Shown here: positions 5,733 to 6,702 of the stretch, piece by piece
Position numbering within the stretch: position 1 is the stretch's first letter
Layout: each line of letters starts with the position of its first letter
Source: Clostridia bacterium
GTDB taxonomy: Bacteria; Bacillota; Clostridia; Christensenellales; UBA1242
NCBI GenBank assembly: GCA_017553065.1
Contig: JAFZND010000142.1
Span: forward strand, 1 to 6,702
DNA length: 6,702 bases
Direction: 5' to 3'
Position numbers and translations under genes: made by a program
Notes under the pieces: model-generated
What the model was told of the DNA's origin: nothing
Seen by the model: the letters and a program-made list of their open reading frames with translations, nothing else
Database searches by the model: none

Positions 5733-6248
5733 ATGGACGATTTAATTTTGGTGGATATATTTGATAGAAAACTTGGCACACTTGATAAGGCAAGTGCTCA
5801 TGCAAAGCCAATTTTACATAGAGCATTTAGTGTGTTTTTGTACAACGGCAACAAAATGTTAGTGCAAAAGCGTGCAGAAGGCAAATATCATTCTGGCGGA
5901 CTTATTGCAAACACATGTTGTTCACACCCAAGGACAGATGACATACTTGGTGATGCTGCCACAAGATTAAAATTTGAGGTGGGCATCAAAGTAAAGGCAA
6001 TTGATTTAAAAGAATTGTTTTGTTTTACATATCTTACCAAGTTTAATGTAAACTTGTATGAGTACGAATATGACCATGTGATAGTGGGTAAATATGATGG
6101 TGAATACAAAATAAACAAAGATGAAGTAAGTGAACTAAAATGGGTGGATATTGATAAATTGGCATTAGATATGGTAAAAAATCCACAAAAATATGCATCT
6201 TGGTTTTTGATATGCGCACCAAAAGTAATAGAATATATCAAAAAATAA
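5733..6248 (+). CDS. idi: Isopentenyl-diphosphate delta-isomerase, type I (Nudix fold)
   Basis: Idi interconverts isopentenyl and dimethylallyl diphosphate in the cytoplasm, supplying both C5 units for isoprenoids; type I enzymes use divalent metal and no flavin. Counting from ATG 5733 the protein has 171 residues, slightly under the ~180 of the E. coli enzyme. Recognisable residues: metal-ligand histidines H23 and H29 (AHAKPILHRAFSVF), catalytic C63 with H65 in NTCCSHPR, E82 in the shortened Nudix helix, the pair E110 and E112 (YEYEY), the second being the usual catalytic acid, and W157 near the end. All expected active-site residues are present. One oddity: before NTCC the usual Trp (GLWTN or VWTN) is replaced, giving GLIAN. 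It is transcribed from its own promoter and faces mgtE. Whether it serves the mevalonate or MEP route cannot be told from this window. Confidence 0.95.
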   Translation: MDDLILVDIFDRKLGTLDKASAHAKPILHRAFSVFLYNGNKMLVQKRAEGKYHSGGLIANTCCSHPRTDDILGDAATRLKFEVGIKVKAIDLKELFCFTYLTKFNVNLYEYEYDHVIVGKYDGEYKINKDEVSELKWVDIDKLALDMVKNPQKYASWFLICAPKVIEYIKK

Positions 6249-6251
6249 ATA

Positions 6252-6281
6252 AAAAACACCCTAAATGAATAGGGTATTTTT
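6252..6281. terminator. Bidirectional terminator between idi and mgtE
   Basis: The stem pairs 6252-6263 with 6270-6281: core ACCCTA/TAGGGT, one C-A mismatch on the plus strand, five flanking A-T pairs and a 6-nt loop. In the plus direction it ends in a five-T run (6277-6281). In the minus direction the A-run 6251-6256 gives six T, and the hairpin starts 2 nt after the mgtE stop. It serves both convergent genes. Confidence 0.88.
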
Positions 6282-6282
6282 A

Positions 6283-6702
6283 TTATCCTAGTATTGCAAT
6301 AGATAGCAAGCAGAATATGATAAGTGACAATGCATCTACTATTGTTGTAATAAATGGGCTTGCCACAACGGCAGGGTCTAATTTGAACTTTTTAGCAAGT
6401 AGTGGTAGTGTGCAACCAACAAGTTTTGCAATAAATATTGTTGCAAACATTGCCATTGCCACAATCAAACACCTAATAGGTGTGTAGCCGGTAAAGCCAA
6501 AAATCAAATTATCAATAAGCATGAGTTTTCCAAAGCATGCTATTGCAAGTGTAATTCCTAGTAATATTGCCACGCGTAATTCTTTCCATAGCACTTTTAG
6601 TACATCACGCGTTTCAAGTTCGCCAAGTGCAAGCGAACGAATAACAGTAACAGATGCTTGGCTACCAGAATTACCACCAGTGTCCATAAGCATTGGCACG
6701 CA
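6283..6702 (-). CDS. mgtE: Magnesium transporter MgtE, C-terminal part (partial at the window edge)
   Basis: MgtE is a dimeric inner-membrane channel for Mg2+, with a cytosolic N and CBS regulatory part followed by a five-helix membrane domain. Only the last 139 residues are visible; the frame is open to the window edge, so the start, N domain and CBS domains lie outside. The segment begins at the conserved PMLMDTGGNSGSQ motif of the early membrane helices. Three further hydrophobic segments follow, roughly 41-62, 77-101 and 112-137 of the visible part. The last contains PFITTIVDAL, whose Asp matches the pore-lining acidic residue known in this family. The GTG at 6697-6699 is an internal Val codon, not a start. 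It converges on idi across a shared terminator. Any magnesium riboswitch would be upstream, beyond the window. Confidence 0.93.
   Translation of the reverse strand, partial: CVPMLMDTGGNSGSQASVTVIRSLALGELETRDVLKVLWKELRVAILLGITLAIACFGKLMLIDNLIFGFTGYTPIRCLIVAMAMFATIFIAKLVGCTLPLLAKKFKLDPAVVASPFITTIVDALSLIIFCLLSIAILG

Noticed and set aside
6697..6699. GTG as the start of a small membrane protein at the right edge
   Set aside because: The frame continues upstream to the window end and the residues match the middle of MgtE, so it is an internal valine.

Overview
The window is an AT-rich bacterial housekeeping segment with strong Shine-Dalgarno sites, sigma-A/sigma-70-type promoters and U-tract terminators. 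This, plus a YkpA/YbiT-type ABC-F protein, a 409-residue tyrosyl-tRNA synthetase and a short TsaC, suggests a low-GC Firmicutes-like (clostridial or related uncultured) genome. That placement is inference: no rRNA or taxon-specific marker is present. I see no mobile element, CRISPR array, phage gene or toxin-antitoxin pair, and no gene-free stretch longer than about 300 bases.

Layout. At the left edge, tRNA-Ser(GGA) lies on the minus strand. It is divergent from tyrS (tyrosyl-tRNA synthetase, plus strand), and each has its own promoter in the AT-rich gap. tyrS and tsaC (threonylcarbamoyl-AMP synthase) overlap by ATGA, forming a two-gene operon for tRNA charging and tRNA modification; it ends in a terminator whose left arm encodes the TsaC C-terminus. 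Next come a GT2 glycosyltransferase with a cysteine-rich, TPR-like C-terminal half and a 228-residue acidic protein that I do not recognise. The latter has its own promoter and terminator. An ABC-F ATPase of the YkpA/YbiT type follows as a single-gene unit, then idi, a type I (Nudix) isopentenyl-diphosphate isomerase, also a single-gene unit. A hairpin usable in both directions separates idi from the 3' part of an MgtE magnesium transporter gene, which runs in from the right on the minus strand.

Functional picture. Three genes and the tRNA serve translation: tRNA-Ser, TyrS and TsaC, with the ABC-F probably acting on the ribosome. Idi belongs to isoprenoid precursor synthesis and MgtE to magnesium uptake. 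The glycosyltransferase and the unknown protein are the only accessory-looking genes. The transcription layout is compact: in two places the -35 box of one gene overlaps the T-tract of the previous gene's terminator.

Most of the window is ordinary. The most notable signal is in the ABC-F protein, where the second Walker A motif and the first signature motif are both degraded. These two elements build the same composite ATP site, so the protein probably hydrolyses ATP at only one site. I did not find a clear new multi-gene system.
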